From Siphonodentalium dalli (taxonomy: Eukaryota > Mollusca > Scaphopoda > Gadilida > Siphonodentaliidae): a stretch of 64,000 nt of DNA. The stretch is taken from assembly GCA_032622095.1 (NCBI GenBank), contig CP136062.1:5766001-5830000 (forward strand). The letters are read 5' to 3'. The notes under the pieces were generated by a model. That model did not search any database. It was given only the letters and a program-made list of their open reading frames with translations, and was not told where the DNA came from. How positions within the stretch are numbered: position 1 is the first letter of the stretch; each line of letters opens with the position of its first letter. Both the position numbers and the translations under genes were made by a program. This document shows, piece after piece, positions 1 to 11,638 of this stretch.

Positions 1-968
1 AATCGACTTACCACATAAGAACATCTTTAATGTAACATAAACATATCTTTCATGTAACGAAAATTCAAAACATCGACGCACGTAAATGATATTTTCCAAA
101 TCAGACACATTTTGTAATCTGAAAGAAGAACAAGCCCCAGTTACACCCTCTAGATATTTCAGCTTGGTGTTGCGTGTGTTCGCGCACAAACAGCCTCTGT
201 AAATAGCAGCCTTCCCCTTTCGTTACAGTATTGGTCTCTCCTGTAACGTTTTGGCATGTTACAGCAGAGAACGTTACAGTGGAGATAGTACAGACCACTC
301 TGGTCACGGCATTCAATGAGTTCTCCCTCCAGTATGGCGAAAATAGGGAAGTATAAAATACACCACAGTGGCTTCGGAAACATTTATTTGAAATATAATT
401 ATACATATGTTATAGCGAACAAACATGCGTTATTTAAAATACGACTTTGAAAAGTACGCGAGGGGGTCAACCTACCTATTATATAATTGTGTTATCGCAA
501 GTTGTTTTTTGATTCAGACGACGTGCGTTTCCGATATTGTGACGTACAAAGCATCACGGAGAACAAAATACGGAGATTATAAATATCAGGGATACGTCAT
601 TATGTCAAGTAAATAGCACTTCGTTACATGAGAGACACAATGCTGAGGTACAAAGTTTCTGAGCAATTTTCACTTAGTTAAGTTCAATCTTGGGTAGTGT
701 ATATGTGACAGTAGTTTATATCAAGAACTAAACTAATGATATGCCAGAGGATTTTCTCGGTGGCATGTAGTTAATATATCGAAATTTCGATTTTAGCCTG
801 TAAAATTTTCCTGGGGACAGGCCATTTTGGTCAAATCTGGCCATGAATGAGCCCATTACATACATATATACCCGAACATCACGCTTATTTGTGTGTGCAT
901 GTTGTGACGGTGATAGAGATGCACACTGGGAACAATAGTTGGGATCCGCACGTTGCATTATGCACTCA
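1..968. other. No gene seen; AT-rich intergenic
   Basis: The open frames here are short, overlap on both strands and show no domain. Around 220-300 there is a cluster of CGTTAC/GTAACG words in both orientations, which hints at a decayed inverted-repeat element, but I could not define its ends. Confidence 0.5.
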
Positions 969-1427
969 TCATCCACCGAGGACATCAATGTTGACCAAAA
1001 TTGATATTGACTCTAATAGGCATGCGTCGTACTCGCCACTTGATGTTTCGGCCGCAAGTATATCTAATTTATTTCTGATACTCTGTGTATTCAACACAAG
1101 TACCGAGTGACTGTGTTGTTCGGTTGAAGGGCCTGGGTTAGTCTCGACGTTTCCTGCGAGGATCATGAGAACCCTTGCCAAAAATACCGTTAGTACTGTT
1201 AGAATGCTCGCGCACGTGAAGAGAGATGCAGCTGTGTATGACCTCGCAAGTTTTGTGTTCAGTCTCATCTTTTCTTCGGAATGTGGTGCATATGATATTT
1301 TCTTGTGGGTCATGATATATTTGAGAGTAGATAGTTGTTCCATCGTGAAAATAATGGAAACCAGTAGTGTCATTATTAGGGAAGTTGTAAGATTCAGACC
1401 ACGTTGGCACAGCATAATATAAAACAA
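969..1427 (-). pseudogene. 5' fragment of a non-LTR (LINE, CR1/L2-like) retrotransposon ORF with a 2A-like motif
   Basis: The minus-strand frame gives 152 residues. Residues ~12-30 and ~66-90 are strongly hydrophobic. Residues 93-100 read NVETNPGP, a 2A-like ribosome-skipping core. Residues 112-124 read LNTQSIRNKLDIL, the conserved opening of APE-type endonuclease domains in CR1/L2-like LINEs (usually N-x-R-S-I-x-N-K-L-D). The frame then decays at a YDACLLE segment, where intact elements continue into the T-E-T-W active-site region, and it stops soon after. The rest of the endonuclease and the reverse transcriptase are absent, so this is a dead 5' piece. 2A-like N-termini are established in APE-type LINEs of sea urchin, amphioxus and molluscs; their likely role is to separate an N-terminal leader from the endonuclease/RT polyprotein. 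Sea-urchin NLR-type immune proteins can also begin with 2A, but the endonuclease start following here favours a LINE. The start Met is the first in frame and is not confirmed; a second frame (1138-1584, minus) overlaps and looks like a shadow. Confidence 0.72.
1128..1154 (-). other. 2A-like translational recoding motif, Asp-to-Asn variant
   Basis: These codons read G-N-V-E-T-N-P-G-P. The 2A consensus is D-(V/I)-E-x-N-P-G-P, with skipping between the last G and P. All core positions match except the leading Asp, which is Asn here. The residues immediately upstream (ARVLMILA) form the hydrophobic stretch typical of 2A. Whether the Asn form still skips is unknown. Confidence 0.75.
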
Positions 1428-2144
1428 GCATGTTTATGATTGTCTCACACAAAGAGGCCCCCTCCCTGACAGTCTGACAGCAAGATTGTGAAATGCACCG
1501 ATCCTTGCCCTGTGTAACATTATATCCATCATTAAAGATCATATCAAAATTCAGATATTTATTGTTTGGGCATCCTCGGTGCACGTTAAGAAGTATATAA
1601 TTTGAGCATACTCTGACAACATATAGAAATGAAAACCTATCATGGGTGTTTTTTTACATCTGTTTTCAGCTCAGTCCGTTTTCCCAGTGGGGGTAAGCAA
1701 GTGGGGACAAGATAACAAGATAGAGCAGAAAATGAGTTGAGAAGAGGATAAGGCCGTGATGATTGATACTTTGGTACAAGGAGTGGGGGAAAGCAGAAAG
1801 AGTAAGAGAACAGAAAAAGAGGAGATAAAAACATTACATTGGGTGTATCTCATGGTATTAGATTCCTAGGACTAATGGGGGACAAGAGCTGCAAATATGT
1901 TTCCAAATATATTCAGATTCAGTTTCATGCATGTGCGTTGTTTATGCTGCTCATATACAGTGCGGTTTCGTATAAGAAGATTCAAATATTGTGGCAAGTG
2001 TGTTCACCAATTAACAGTGCATAATCAAGAAAAGGAACGTCATGTTTCCGTCCTGTACGTAAGCAGATCTATGTAGAAGTGTATTGTTATGCACGATATG
2101 TTAAAAGAGACGAACATGAATAGTATACTTTGCTGGAAGTGGCA
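1428..2144. other. No gene seen
   Basis: AT-rich DNA with a purine-rich stretch at ~1,680-1,840. The open frames are short and lack domains. Confidence 0.45.
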
Positions 2145-2389
2145 TGGAACGGTATATGTATACATGTGGAAACATTCAAGGCTTATCACAGAAGTGTAAT
2201 AAATCAAACGGAGCAGCTAAGAAGTACATGAATAATTCTGAGAGACATATGTAAATAATATTTAAGTTTCATGTGCGTTGTTAAGAAGTACATTAATAAT
2301 TATGAGAGACTCTATATGTGTATGTATATGTCTCCCATAATTATTCATATATACATACATAGACACATATACATACACCTATACATATG
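2145..2389 (+). mobile_element. MITE family E, copy 1 (3' end lost)
   Basis: This stretch is a near copy of 3541-3803. It begins with the same TIR (TGGAACGGTATATGTATACA), shares the 5' flank 'actttgctggaagtgg', and contains the same internal inverted repeat around 'ataattat'. The right TIR is missing: the match ends near 'cctatacatatg' and unrelated sequence follows. Confidence 0.65.
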
Positions 2390-3540
2390 CGTTGTTATCA
2401 AACTACTCACACACAATGGGGTTCCGTTCATGTATTATAGAGAAATTAAATATTGTGGCATGTTTTCACAAGTATAGTTCTCCACTTACATGTATATTAA
2501 TCAACTAAAGGATATGTAAGTATATAAATAGTATAGTCTATCGTCATGCCAATCAGAATCTTGACTACAACGGAAGCTGTGAGTTAAAGGCACGTGAGGC
2601 CTTAATTGTCATAAAGACCTACTATATTTTACCTAAGCAAGAGCCTGATTGTGTTACAGAAGACAGCACAATGCTACTGGCTAATCACACATAAATGGCA
2701 TAAACGCTCTTTATTAGTTCCATATCAGGAATTCACCCACAAAGAACGCTCTTTATGTTTACCATCATAATATAAACAAACACCAGAAAAGTAACTTTCT
2801 ATGCTTTTGTTTACATAACAATAGTCAAATATATGACAATAACATACTGTTTATGCGATATTTCTTATTTGTATACGGACAAAGTCTGTCTACATTTTGA
2901 TGTTCTTCTGTTTGTGGCGGTTTTTGACGGGTGGAAATATTTTTACAGGATACCCACCGCCAAGGCCAACCGCACCTTTAATCAACATTACCTATTTTGA
3001 GCCAGGCACCATTATTACAAATATATGCATGGATGCATATTTAGGTGGTATATTGGTAAGGATCGAGTATGAATCCATGGTATGCACTATATGGACATGA
3101 AACGTGTCTCAAATGATCCAGGTAAGTGAAGGAGTCATTGTTAGCATGACAGAAATATAGCACTCATTTGTACGTGGTACATCGAACAAAATCGAACACT
3201 AAGCATGGACAAACGACAGGTATCTTTGATAAGTGTATTTACGCATTGAGCTTTTTGGAAGATGATGTATAGCGCGTACTTTTCGTACAATGATATACGC
3301 ACGGCAATAGCTTTGATTGATGTGAAGTACATATAAAGAGGCTGGTGTGGGTGTACACCAGAACATAAACAAAATATGTCTATCGTGCAATGGAGGTGGT
3401 GGGTGCATCCGAGTATAAACAGTATAAATTCCATGGCAGGGGCAGACAAGAAACGGCACGACTGAGTTGACTTACATGCGTGTAAGTGCAGTGATAATTG
3501 ACGTGACATGTGATTTGCGATAATGCCACTTTGCTGGAAG
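2390..3540. other. No gene seen between the two family E copies
   Basis: AT-rich spacer. The minus-strand frame at 3141-3575 (144 codons) has no recognisable domain and overlaps other frames; I do not call it. Confidence 0.4.
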
Positions 3541-3803
3541 TGGAACGGTATATGTATACATGTGGAAACATTCAAGGCTTATCACAGAAGTGTAATAAAT
3601 CAAACGGAGCAGCTAAGAAGTACATGAATAATTCTGAGAGACATATGTAAATAATATTTAAGTTTCATGTGCGTTGTTAAGAAGTACATGAATAATTATG
3701 AGAGACTCTATATATGTATGTATATGTCTCCCATAATTATTCATATACACATACATAGTCACATATACATACACCTATACATATGTATACATATACCGTT
3801 CCA
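3541..3803 (+). mobile_element. MITE family E, complete copy with perfect 21-bp TIRs
   Basis: The left end begins TGGAACGGTATATGTATACA and the right end is its exact reverse complement over 21 bp. Inside is a second inverted repeat around 3685-3745 ('atgaataattatgagaga' against 'tctcccataattattcat'), so the element can fold end to end. It has no coding capacity. No clear target-site duplication was found, so the superfamily is unassigned. Confidence 0.75.
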
Positions 3804-4402
3804 TGTGATTTGCGATAATGACATTTGATTTGCGATAATGAGAACATGCGATACATTGTTTCTCGCTATACAATGTCACTTAAAGCACCTACAGAATTGC
3901 TGAATCCTAGTAAATACAAGCTGTAGAAATAACAAACTTTACAGAAGACTTGGTCGTGAAATGCGTGGTCGAGTTACATGTGTGACACAGTAACCGATAT
4001 GATGAGCTGGTGGTCAGAGAGATGGCTTGTAAGAATCATGCTTAAATAATTCCGTGCGAAGCGAGATTGTCCTCAATGGATGTGCCGGATGGCCGGTTTC
4101 AATCAGGACAGACACATCAGTTCATGCTTATTGGGTCATTCGGTGGTTTAAGGCGTCAACAAATGCTTGTGTCTGAGCTTCAAATTACAGTTTCAAAGGT
4201 AAAAACGATGTATATGTACGATGATATATTATATGCCATGTATCAATGTTAAGTCTTCTCGTTATGCGCGCATTGGAAATATTTTTAAAATCGGATAATC
4301 TGACGTCCTTCCGGAGAGGATGGTTCAGTTGGATGCGTTTTGTTTATTTAGCTGATTTCTGCATAAATCGTTTTCATCGGATATGTAAGTGCATGTGTTA
4401 AT
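3804..4402. other. No gene seen
   Basis: Non-coding AT-rich sequence between the family E element and the start of large repeat copy 0. The 61-codon frame at 4067-4252 is not convincing. Confidence 0.4.
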
Positions 4403-4911
4403 TAATATGAACATAAGCTAGCTTAATTAACGAACCAAAGCTGAACAACATGGGTGCCCGTTTGGTGGGGTTGGGCGATTAACTATTTATGTGGTCATTC
4501 AACCAGTAAAACTGCTGTTGTGACATGGCATAGCGGCTGAAATGACGATAAACCATTATCAACCGACCAACATGGATATTCCTGTGGCTTCAATCTCACA
4601 TGATTGAATCATTTTACAACTGGTACCTCAATTTCATAAAGTTAGAAATATTCTAAATGTGGCCATTTGTTGGTCTAGTTATACAACAGATTTTCCACTG
4701 AATACCAAAGTTAGGGGGGGCAAAACCAGAACCCCTCCCACCAATTATGTGGTTCTAAACTCAGCTCATAAATCACCATCTACCGGTACATGTACATCTA
4801 TCAGGACTATGAGTTCGAACTCAAATAACAGAAGCTGAGAAACTGGTGTGAATTAAACTGTGACGGGGTCTCAAGCATGTCTACCCCTGCACATCAGAAA
4901 AATGCCATTAA

Positions 4912-5174
4912 CCTTATCATGACTGGAGCTCAATGAATTTTTGCGAAAAACTTGGTCCAATGCACACTTATATATGGGAGTCTCCCATTGGGAGCCTCGC
5001 ATATATAAGAAAAGACATTGGCCAAACAACATTTGCCTTAACATTGTAAACCAGTGCACTTTTATATGTGAGGCTCACCATGAGAGACATGCATATATTT
5101 GTACATGTATACATCTGCATGTATACGAGTGTGCACAGGCACATTATATTTAATGCTGCACCAGTATGAAAGGG
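4912..5174 (+). mobile_element. piggyBac-like MITE, TTAA-flanked (copy 0)
   Basis: TTAA lies on both sides (4908-4911 and 5175-5178). The ends are a degenerate inverted repeat: CCTTATCATGACTGG on the left against CCCTTTCATACTGG read inward from the right. Inside, 'cttatatatgggagtctccc' and its partner form a hairpin like those in the 40.3-kb element. A TTAA target with CCC/CCT ends is the piggyBac signature. Counterparts lie at 36,211-36,461 and 59,783-60,033. Confidence 0.65.
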
Positions 5175-5749
5175 TTAAATGGCAAAAGTAGCTTGAGGGT
5201 GGATGTGATCCATCATATCGCAGGTCAATTCAACCAGTCCCACACAATTTCATGTTCAAGTTCTTGTGTACTAATTTATAGCACAAACTCATTGCCAGTT
5301 GATAGAAATACATGATTTTCAATTTTGTCAATAATTCATAATTTCACTCACCTTGCAGTGTGTAGACTATAGTGACTATTGTTATATATTCTGTCATATT
5401 TTCACAATAAAAGGTAAACTACCACCAGGAATGAAAAGAAATTGCAATTCAATATTCATAATTCTCATTTGCAGTAGCAGTAATTGAAATACATACAACT
5501 GATAAGATATCACTTTAGGCAAATGCTTTAGAATTTCTACAGCAAGTCAGGAGCTTTTACAAGAATCAAAGTGTTGAAAATGAGTTAATGAAAATCATGA
5601 ATAATGTAAACATGATTTTACATGTACTCTTGTCGGATCAAAATATTTCTGTCATTTGTTCAGTATAATGGCGGCATGATTGAGATTTCTTGTACTATAG
5701 TGGAATATAAGACAGGGAACTCTCAAGGTTGGGTGTATTTAGAGCGAAA

Positions 5750-6160
5750 ATAAAGTAATGGGGAACATCTCTCAGTCTAATACAAGGTCATAGCTCTGGC
5801 AAAGGGCTATAACTCCGAAAAGAGTGCAGACAAAACTAGCCCTGTGAAGGACGGGGTCAAACGAAGGTCTCCACATATACACTGTACCTCCGAACCATCT
5901 GAATCCTCAATCACAAATTTCCAAGTCAAGGAAGGGTTGTAACTGGCAAATATGAAACTGGTATTTGGGGATCCTTTCCACCAACCTATGCTAAACGTAC
6001 AAGAACACCCTATAATTAACACCCCGAGTTACAAGCTTAAATATTCTTTCAGACACAAATTTCTAACTCAAACAAGGGCCGTAACTCTGGTAAACATTAG
6101 AGGTGTGACTGTCCCAATGGGACTAAGGATACCCCCTTTTTTAAAACACTAAGATGGTTC
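5750..6160. repeat. Dispersed 'gagttatggccctt'-type repeat block
   Basis: Contains reverse-complement copies of 'ttatggccctttgccagagttatgacc' pieces, with sister blocks at 35,213-35,590 and 58,786-59,165. Open frames in both directions coincide with the block and differ only by repeat drift, so I read it as repeat rather than gene. Confidence 0.5.
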
Positions 6161-7059
6161 ACATGTCAGTAAACATTTAGTTAAAATAATAAAATAACAG
6201 ATTCCCATTGCAGGTACAAAACCCTAACCCCAATCATAAAACCTATTGAGCAAATGAGAGGCCGATCATGATCGGCAGATGTTAACCCATTCCTTCGCGA
6301 TAGTAAATTACTATGATTGGAAACATAAAGGAGAGTTTTGATGTTGAATTATAGAGCATACTGTTACGTATTATTATAGACCATACATGTACATAACTCA
6401 ACTTATTGGAATTTATGGGTCACTCGCATTTACATGTACCGTATGTAAGATAATGCACTGGAACAGGATCTGTAACGCGCTGCACCACCCCAGCCTTGGG
6501 TTAAATGTGAAAAGGTGACCATGGAATAATTACTTGGTCTGCTTGGTCAAGATATTGCAATTTAAGTTTACAATGACAATGTATCGCATTCTACCAACAC
6601 CAGCCATCAAGATAAGATACCATACTGCTGACCCATTGGTATGAATTATTTATACACCACAGCGGTCAACAAATCACAGGCATCGTTTATGCTGAAGACT
6701 GGTATCACTATTAAACCAATAACATTTACATTTTTTGTATAATAACATCAGACCATCTGTAGAGTGATGATCTAGTCTACTTTTAACAGCATGTGATCTG
6801 AATTGTTGAAACTGTTTTTTTAAATTAGATACAATAACTTTCTTTATCTGCACATTAGCATAAGAGACATCTGAAAATTATATAGCCATATTGTATTAAT
6901 AGCTACAGTAGTCCAAAGGCATGGGATGGAATTGGTGAATTGGGTTTAATGTCGCTCAAAACAAATTTACCAGTACACAACACAATACATGTACGGGTAT
7001 TTTCTACCGATTAAAAACAAAATTTATGTGCTGACTCGGGTACCCTTGGCAGAGTTGTA

Positions 7060-7215
7060 ATGGTGTTATTTTTTTAAATTTTGTTAATTTTGGATTTTTT
7101 TTTTTTTTTTAATTATTTAAACAAAAAAGTTTTTTTTTTTTATTCATTTATTGATATTGTGGGTTTTTTGGATAAATTGAGCAAGGAATTCAATCTAAAA
7201 AAATTTGTTTTGTTT
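7060..7215. repeat. Poly-T / A+T low-complexity tract
   Basis: Runs of T up to ~18 bases interleaved with A-runs. The corresponding A-rich tracts are at 34,195-34,310 and 58,025-58,135 in the other copies, with length differences between them. Confidence 0.8.
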
Positions 7216-7443
7216 TTTTAATATAGAGTGAATATTTTTTAGAAAAATGGCCATAACTCAGTTAAAAATAGATCTGTCTTTTGGGCTCAGACATTGATAT
7301 GTAAAATTCCGATCAGATAGAAAATGTTTGAGTTATCGCACCATGCATAAATGTCCATGGACACACAGACAGACGACGAGTGGTCACTATCTTTATCATA
7401 CTATGGCATGGCTAAACATAATGAACGTGTCAATGACACTGTA

Positions 7444-8452
7444 GCTCAACTTGGAAAGGGAATAATTTCATGTGTTACAGTCAATGGAGTGATTAGGAAT
7501 GTGGAAAGTTGAAAGGCCTACCGTAGTTATGCAATGAGTGAAATCCAAGATGCCGCTTGCAGCCATGTTTTTTTGCTGAATGACCACAAAGTGACTAATT
7601 CCCATCTACATGTCATTAACATCCATCACAAATTTCATGATGATCTGACAAAAGATCATATGACCTGTGGCCTGTGCCAAAGGATTTATTCATTCAAAGA
7701 GTAAAATCCAAGATGGCTGCTGTCGGCCATGTTTTTTGGCCCAATGACCGAAGATCCGACCAAAGCTACGACCTGTTTTTTGGCCGAACAACCCCAAAAT
7801 GACTCGTTTCCATCGACATGTCAATATTAGCATCAATATTAGCATCAATGACAAATTTCAAGATGACCAGACGAACAGTACAACCTGTAGCCGTTCTAAT
7901 GGATTGAAATTTGAAATTCAAGATGGCCGCTGGCGGCCATGTTTTTTTCCCGAAATTACTCGTTCTCATCTAGCCATGACAAATCTCATAATGATCTGTC
8001 CAAAGGTACAATCTGTAGCCCGTGCCAAAGGATTTAGTCATGCAAAGAGTAAAATTCAAGATGGCTGCTGGCAGCCATGTTTTTTGGCCCAATGACCCCA
8101 AAATGGCTCGTTCCCATCTACATGTACATGTCATTGTTAATATCCATGACAAATTTCATGAAAATCTGAAAATCTATGACCTGTAGCCCGTGCCAAAGAA
8201 TTTAGTCATGCAAAGAGTAAAATCCAAGATGGCTGCCGGCGGCCATGTTTTTTTGCCAAATGACCCCAAAATGACTCGTTCCCATCTACATGTCAATGTC
8301 AACACCATGACAAATTTCATAATGATCTGACCAAAGGTACAACCTGTAGCCCGTGCTAAACGAAATTGTTGACGAGTCACACACCCTCACACACACGGAC
8401 GACGGATACCAAGCCATGGCAATAGCTCAAACTTTACAAAGTAAAGTTGAGC
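7444..8452 (-). mobile_element. Pearl-like element with ~160-bp tandem core (copy 0)
   Basis: The ends are GCTCAACTT and its inverse AAGTTGAGC, with TA on each side. The core is a tandem array of ~160-bp units containing 'gactcgttcccatctacatg' and a 'ggccgccggcggcc'-like palindrome. Next to one end is an imperfect palindrome (8,424-8,452) pairing 'agctcaaactttac' with 'gtaaagttgagct'. No coding potential. It is shorter than its counterparts at 32,143 and 55,970, so units have been gained or lost. Confidence 0.7.
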
Positions 8453-8499
8453 TAAAAATGTAGGACAAAATTATACATTTTGCAAAGATTTTCTAAGTC

Positions 8500-9300
8500 G
8501 AAAAATGGGGATGTAACTCCACCAAAAAAAGTCTGACAGATGTCATAATCGCTGATCCCCATGTTGTGGATGTCTGTGCCAACTTCCATGGAAAATGATC
8601 AGAAAACAGCTGAGAAAAACTCCAGACAAATGTATGTCCACAGACAAGCTGATTGGAGTATAAACCCCCTTCGCCACAACCGCGTTGCAGGGGGTATTAT
8701 TAATGGACAAAACATTTCCCCCCAACACTACGACATAAGACAACAAAATCCAATAATAAAGACATCCACAGCCAGAGGTCAGAGTAGATTTTATATACCG
8801 GTAGCATTCTCTACCAATACATGTTTTTTCATTGTAAATTGCTTTGCAGAAATTGAAAAACGCATCACAAATTGCAAATCCAGTTACACTGATATACAGC
8901 ATGTTTGTTATGGACGCTACACAAGTCCAGTAAAGGGCCATAACTCTGGGGAAAAAGTCTGAACAAAACCTCCATTATGTGGACATCCACAATCCTGATC
9001 TACATGCACCAGCATGCCGAAGGACACCCAAATTGGAATTCCCATTTTTGAGCTGTGTTGTGAAATGATAGTTATGGACAGACAGAATGACCCACCGAAA
9101 GGAAAGGCAGACTGAGGTACATGTATCACTATATATACCCCTAATCCTTGGTACGGGTACTTTTACATACTGTATACATGTACATGTACACCAATCAGTA
9201 AGCCTGGGAGGCGGGCTTGTGCACGTACATGTATTTACTCATAAAGTTGGTACTGGGCTTACTCACAAGGCCCCCTCCCCTTTGCAAACATTCAGTTAGC
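8500..9300. repeat. Copy 0 portion matching 31.4-32.1 kb; two-strand open frames
   Basis: Open frames of 132-133 codons occur on opposite strands across the same bases (8543-8962). Both are broken differently in the sister copies at 31.4-32.0 and 55.3-55.9 kb, so neither is supported as a gene. Confidence 0.5.
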
Positions 9301-9805
9301 CTTCAAGTGCTGACATACCATCATGTTTTATAGCATTACCGTTATTTTTATTTTGGTACTGAAAAAGATAATGTGTTTTATTTATATCATTAAAAAAATT
9401 AAGTCACATGATAATGACCAGAAACAGTGACAAGACAGTTCTATACATTTGGAATTAAAAAAAGCACAGATGTGCTCGAGTACATGTATCTTCTCCTACA
9501 GGGTACCTGTATTCTAGAGGATAGAAAGACATGATTGTATTCACCTTCCAAATGCTCAACAATTCCAAATTTTCTCACACTGAGCCAAACAACCATGGTC
9601 AGCCGGCTTTTCCTGGTTTTTGCCTGTAGCAGTGTGCATTTGTCTGGAGTTAGACCACTAGATGTTAGGTTTTATGCAATATTTCAGGTTAAAATATCTG
9701 AATGTTCTCATACCGGGATTGGAGTATACAGGTAGAACCATGTTTTATGAATATATAGGGGGGTGCAAATGAAAACAATTTGGTTCAAGCGATATATCAC
9801 ATAGC

Positions 9806-10648
9806 CAGGGTTTCCACTATACCGGCAGGGGGTTCCATTGACGGCCCAGTTCCCCTCACCAAGTTTTCCCCTCCTGCGATACCCCAGGACATACTGCATG
9901 TCTATAAAGTATACAGATGTTTAAAACTTCTGAATTTTGTTGGAATACATGTAGTACTAAGGAATTTTAAAAGGCGAATTTATTTTATATCTTGTGAGTG
10001 TACACACTCTAAACGCGTTGTTAAATTGAAACATGAAGTGATCGGAACTGACATCGCTAGAAGCTATGCCTTTGAAGCTGGTTACTAGTAGTTACGTTAC
10101 CCGGTTATGCTATGCAAAAGAGCAGTATTTTAATCATACCTGTCATGTTTTATACCGCAAAATATACAATTAACTTTGTAATAGAGTGAGAGAGAAATGT
10201 GGGAGTAGCCGCACCGGGCATCAAGGCATCTTACCACTGCCCACAAAGAATACTCGTCAGCCAGATATGTAATCAGCCTTAATATATTCCGATTATGTTA
10301 TCCATCCAAAATATCTGCTGATTCTTCCATTGAGTTTTTTAACATTAATGGGCATGTTTAACTCGGGATCCAAATTACTGGTGTTCTGTACATCTACTTC
10401 GTAAATTAATTTATATCAAATAAATTTACTAGTTTTAAAGTTACAGGTACATGTATAAGGGTTGATAGCTTGGCACTCGGGCAGAAATGTAACAAAACAG
10501 TCTGCCATTTCTACTCTCACATGATTCTATTGGCCGATATAACGAAAGTAGTTCAACCAGTGCTAAAAGTAAAACAGGCTACTTTTACCTGGATTTTTGC
10601 CCTTGATGGCTACCGGTCCCATTCCCCTACCCCCTAGCGGAAACCCTG
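9806..10648. mobile_element. Non-autonomous hAT-like element (copy 0 specific)
   Basis: Begins CAGGGTTTCCACTA and ends in the inverse of CAGGGTTTCCGCTA. The 7-bp sequence 'acatagc' flanks both ends (9799-9805, 10649-10655). The orthologous position in copy 1 (near 27,297-27,305) and in copy 2 (near 50,113) lacks the insert and reads straight through 'cacctagcaaat' on the complementary strand. CAGGG termini with a 7-8 bp duplication indicate hAT. No transposase is readable in its 843 bp. Confidence 0.75.
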
Positions 10649-11180
10649 ACATAGCAAATATCAAAATATCAAATAATCTGAAATGTGTTGTTCCATGTAG
10701 TCTGTAGAATACTCAAATGTGATTATGTGACTAGATCATGTGACTATATACATGTACACTGTACTAGTACTATGAAATTATGAAAATGAATGTTAATAAA
10801 AACTTTGGCAATCTGCCTATCACTAGAAACGTGATTATGTTGACACATTTCTTGATTAAAGACACTCTTACATGATAAATTCAAATACTAGTAGTATCGT
10901 TATCTGCATTATGCACTGTTCTATTAAAATTTCATGCAATAAACTATTTACAGGGTGGATGTCCAAAACTCACCCGAAAAAAATTCCTGAAATGGAAAAA
11001 AAGGGTGGGTGTCCAAAATTGCCCGTCTGGAAAAATAAAAATGATCATACATGCCTGGAAATTTTTTTGGACCTCCCCCCCCACCCCAATTTTTTATTTT
11101 GTATCCAGTTGCAGAAATACTGAACTACAATCATGTTGTGGTGAAAGTACTAGTATTACTTGAACAACACAGTGGAACTA

Positions 11181-11574
11181 CCCTGCTGGACAAAACAAGT
11201 GTCCACTTAACTGCGGTGCAGTTAGCATTGCTACCGCGGCCGAAATGCTACTACACCGCAGCTCCACAAGCTAACTACAGTTGGGCCGTGGTGTAATTGT
11301 CATTCGGCATGGTGTACATGTAGTTTATACGGTGTACTTTCATCAAACTGAAAAAAGACAATACAAACCAGAAATCTAACCACGGTGTACATGCCATTCG
11401 ACCGCGAGGGTACTAGTAGTTGCCTTTCGCCACAGTGAAGTTGCTGTTTGGCCGCAGTGTACTTGCTGTTAGGCCGCGGTGCTCAACTGCAGTTACAAAC
11501 TCTGACACCGTCACACCGCAGCCGAACTGCACATACACCACGGTGCCAATGGACACTTGTTTTGTCCAGCGAGG
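11181..11574 (+). mobile_element. MITE family A, full length
   Basis: The TIRs are CCCTGCTGGACAAAACAAGT... and its inverse, with TA on each side (11179-11180, 11575-11576). The interior consists of CpG-rich ~22-bp units built on 'gtacaccgcggccgaa'. The flanking sequence is continuous in the other copies without the element (for example 'cacagtggaaatatacatta' at ~53,390). Confidence 0.85.
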
Positions 11575-11638
11575 TACATACATGTATTTACATTAAGATT
11601 GAATAAAAGATCAAACTTGGTTTATGCTTAAAGGTACT

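Noticed and set aside
1138-1584. 148-codon minus-strand frame as a separate gene
   Set aside because: It overlaps the LINE frame in another register and carries no domain; the 2A/endonuclease frame is the real one.
3141-3575. 144-codon minus frame as a small secreted Cys-rich protein
   Set aside because: No signal peptide, irregular Cys spacing, and it overlaps two other frames and ends within the family E flank.
4806-4820. GTTCGAAC word as a tRNA/SINE B box
   Set aside because: It is the symmetric palindrome GAGTTCGAACTC, with no A box upstream and no cloverleaf in the flanks.
8543-8962. 132- and 133-codon frames on opposite strands as an antisense gene pair
   Set aside because: Sister copies at 31.4-32.0 and 55.3-55.9 kb break both frames differently. 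The block is a dispersed repeat.
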